Source of the DNA: Antennarius striatus
Lineage: Eukaryota > Chordata > Actinopteri > Lophiiformes > Antennariidae
Reading direction: 5' to 3'
Length of the DNA: 64,000 bases
Assembly: GCF_040054535.1 (NCBI RefSeq)
Contig: NC_090783.1
Span: 685,001-749,000, forward strand
Part shown: one piece after another, positions 61,400 to 64,000 of the stretch
Layout: every line of letters begins with the position of its first letter
How positions within the stretch are numbered: position 1 is the first letter of the stretch
Notes under the pieces: generated by a model
The model's input: the letters and a program-made list of their open reading frames with translations, nothing else
What the model was told of the DNA's origin: nothing
The model's database searches: none
Program-made: the position numbers and the translations under genes

Positions 61400-64000
61400 G
61401 GTATCCTGAGAGTAATCCCGTTAGTAATCCTGATAGTTATCCTGATGGTAATCCTGACAGTAATCCCTACAATAGTCCCTACAGTAATCCCTACAGTAGT
61501 CCCTACAGTAATCCCTACAGTAATCCCGACAGTAATCCCTACAGTAATCCCTACAGTAACCCCTACAGTACTCCCTACAGTAGTCCCTACAGTAATCCCT
61601 ACAGTAGTCCCTACAGTAATCCCTACAGTAATCCCTACAGTAACCCCTACAGTAATCCCTACAGTAACCCCTACAGTAATCCCTACAGTAACCCCTACAG
61701 TAGTCCCTACAGTAGTCCCTACAGTAGTCCCTACAGTAATCCCTACAGTAATCCCTACAGTAACCCCTACAGTAGTCCCGACAGTAGTCCCTACAGTAGT
61801 CCCTACAGTAATCCCTACAGTAATCCCTACAGTAATCCCTACAGTAACCCCTACAGTAGTCCCTACAGTAATCCCTACAGTAATCCCTACAGTAGTCCCT
61901 ACAGTAGTCCCTACAGTAATCCCGACAGTAGTGCCGACAGTAGTCCCTACAGTAATCCCTACAGTAGTCCCTACAGTAATCCCTACAGTAATCCCTACAG
62001 TAGTCCCTACAGTAATCCATACAGTAGTCCCTACAGTAATCCATACAGTAATCCCTACAGTAGTCCATACAGTAATCCCTACAGTAATCCCTACAGTAGT
62101 CCCTACAGTAATTCATACAGTAGTCCCTACAGTAATCCCTACAGTAGTCCCTACAGTAATCCCTACAGTAGTCCCTACAGTAATCCATACAGTAGTCCCT
62201 ACAGTAATCCCTACAGTAGTCCCTACAGTAATCCCTACAGTAGTCCCTACAGTAGTCCCTACAGTAATCCATACAGTAGTCCCTACAGTAGTCCCTACAG
62301 TAATCCATACAGTAGTCCCTACAGTAATCCCTACAGTAACCCCTACAGTAATCCCTACAGTAATCCCTACAGTAACCCCTACAGTAGTCCCGACAGTAGT
62401 CCCTACAGTAGTCCCTACAGTAATCCCTACAGTAATCCCTACAGTAATCCCTACAGTAACCCCTACAGTAGTCCCGACAGTAGTCCCTACAGTAATCCCT
62501 ACAGTAATCCCTACAGTAGTCCCTACAGTAATCCCTACAGTAGTCCCTACAGTAACCCCTACAGTAATCCCTACAGTAATCCCTACAGTAGTCCCTACAG
62601 TAATCCCTACAGTAGTCCCTACAGTAGTCCCTACAGTAATCCATACAGTAGTCCCTACAGTAGTCCCTACAGTAATCCATACAGTAGTCCCTACAGTAAC
62701 CCCTACAGTAATCCCTACAGTAACCCCCTACAGTAATACCTACAGTAGTCCCTACAGTAATCCCTACAGTAGTCCCTACAGTAGTCCCTACAGTAATCCA
62801 TACAGTAGTCCCTACAGTAACCCCTACAGTAGTCCCTACAGTAACCCCTACAGTAATCCCTACAGTAATCCCTACAGTAGTCCCTACAGTAGTCCCTACA
62901 GTAGTCCCTACAGTAATCCATACAGTAGTCCCTACAGTAACCCCTACAGTAATCCATACAGTAACCCCTACAGTAATCCATACAGTAGTCCCTACAATAA
63001 TCCCTACAGTAATCCCTACAGTAATCCATACAGTAGTCCCTACAGTAGTCCCTACAGTAGTCCCTACAGTAATCCCTACAGTAACCCCTACAGTAATCCC
63101 TACAGTAATCCCTACAGTAACCCCTACAGTAGTCCCTACAGTAATCCCTACAGTAGTCCCTACAGTAATCCCTACAGTAGTCCCTACAGTAATCCCTACA
63201 GTAATCCCTACAATAATCCCTACAGTAATCCCTACAGTAATCCCTACAGTAATCCCTACAGTAGTCCCTACAGTAACCCCTACAGTAATCCCTACAGTAA
63301 TCCCTACAGTAATCCCTACAGTAATCCCTACAGTAGTCCCTACAGTAATCCCTACAGTAGCCCCTACAGTAGTCCCTACAGTAATCCATACAGTAGTCCC
63401 TACAGTAGTCCCTACAGTAATCCATACAGTAGTCCCTACAGTAACCCCTACAGTAATCCCTACAGTAACCCCTACAGTAATCCCTACAGTAGTCCCTACA
63501 GTAATCCCTACAGTAGTCCCTACAGTAGTCCCTACAGTAGTCCCTACAGTAATCCATACAGTAGTCCCTACAGTAACCCCTACAGTAGTCCCTACAGTAA
63601 CCCCTACAGTAATCCCTACAGTAATCCCTACAGTAGTCCCTACAGTAATCCCTACAGTAGTCCCTACAGTAGTCCCTACAGTAGTCCCTACAGTAGTCCC
63701 TACAGTAATCCCTACAGTAATCCCTACAGTAACCCCTACAGTAATCCATACAGTAGTCCCTACAATAATCCCTACAGTAATCCCTACAGTAATCCCTACA
63801 GTAATCCATACAGTAGTCCCTACAGTAATCCCTACAGTAGTCCCTACAGTAGTCCCTACAGTAATCCCTACAGTAACCCCTACAGTAATCCCTACAGTAA
63901 CCCCTACAGTAATCCCTACAGTAATCCCTACAGTAATCCCTACAGTAACCCCTACAGTAGTCCCTACAGTAATCCCTACAGTAGTCCCTACAGTAATCCC
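61400..64000. repeat. 12-bp minisatellite array 2, runs off window end
   Basis: At least 212 units with the same 12-bp consensus as array 1. The left edge again starts with diverged TAATCCTGATAG/TAATCCTGACAG units. Frequent variants are TAACCCCTACAG and TAATCCATACAG; CCCGACAG variants and rare AATAATCC units are specific to this array. An extra C near 62726 shifts phase. The CAATCC/CAGTCC variants of array 1 are essentially absent. Confidence 0.98.

Noticed and set aside
61421-63809. Long Cys-Arg-Asp-Tyr repeat frames
   Set aside because: Same minisatellite artefact; the frame breaks at an inserted C near 62726 without any functional boundary.
50560-64000. CRISPR-like array
   Set aside because: Units are contiguous 12-mers with no unique spacers, in vertebrate DNA.

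Overview
The window reads as nuclear DNA of a teleost fish, probably a percomorph. Genes are vertebrate-type, with short introns and GT-AG junctions. Intergenic DNA is compact but full of CA/GT microsatellites, minisatellites and non-LTR retrotransposon relics. All recognised genes lie on the minus strand. Exon models were built by hand from conserved protein features, splice sites and phase; no database search was possible.

Layout: (1) 1-9.5 kb is mostly non-coding, with one possible orphan first exon (2191-2244) in a GC-rich promoter-like patch. (2) 9.8-12.0 kb holds a complete three-exon otx1 gene, followed upstream by about 14 kb of gene-free DNA that may carry its regulatory elements. 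(3) 26.8-28.3 kb is a 26-bp minisatellite, then retroelement relics and further tandem repeats to 33.2 kb. (4) 33.7-35.9 kb holds a five-exon gene for a single-pass CUB-domain membrane protein with 16 heptad repeats. (5) 37.3-38.5 kb is b3gnt2 and 40.4-41.9 kb is commd1. (6) 44-64 kb is a cluster of C2H2 zinc-finger genes broken up by retrotransposon relics and two arrays of a 12-bp minisatellite.

The order otx1 - b3gnt2 - commd1, all in one orientation, matches my recollection of human 2p15. EHBP1 and TMEM17, which lie between OTX1 and B3GNT2 in human, are not seen here; a CUB-domain gene occupies part of that interval.

The strongest unexplained feature is the 12-bp minisatellite TA(A/G)TCCCTACAG. 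Two arrays (about 1.7 kb, and at least 2.6 kb running off the window end) contain hundreds of units. Many include TAATCC, the core site of K50 homeodomain proteins such as OTX and PITX. One array is inside intron 1 of a zinc-finger gene. The other lies upstream of a paralogous zinc-finger exon, which suggests that gene and array were duplicated together. The window also has three long inverted repeats with small loops, one of them in otx1 intron 1.
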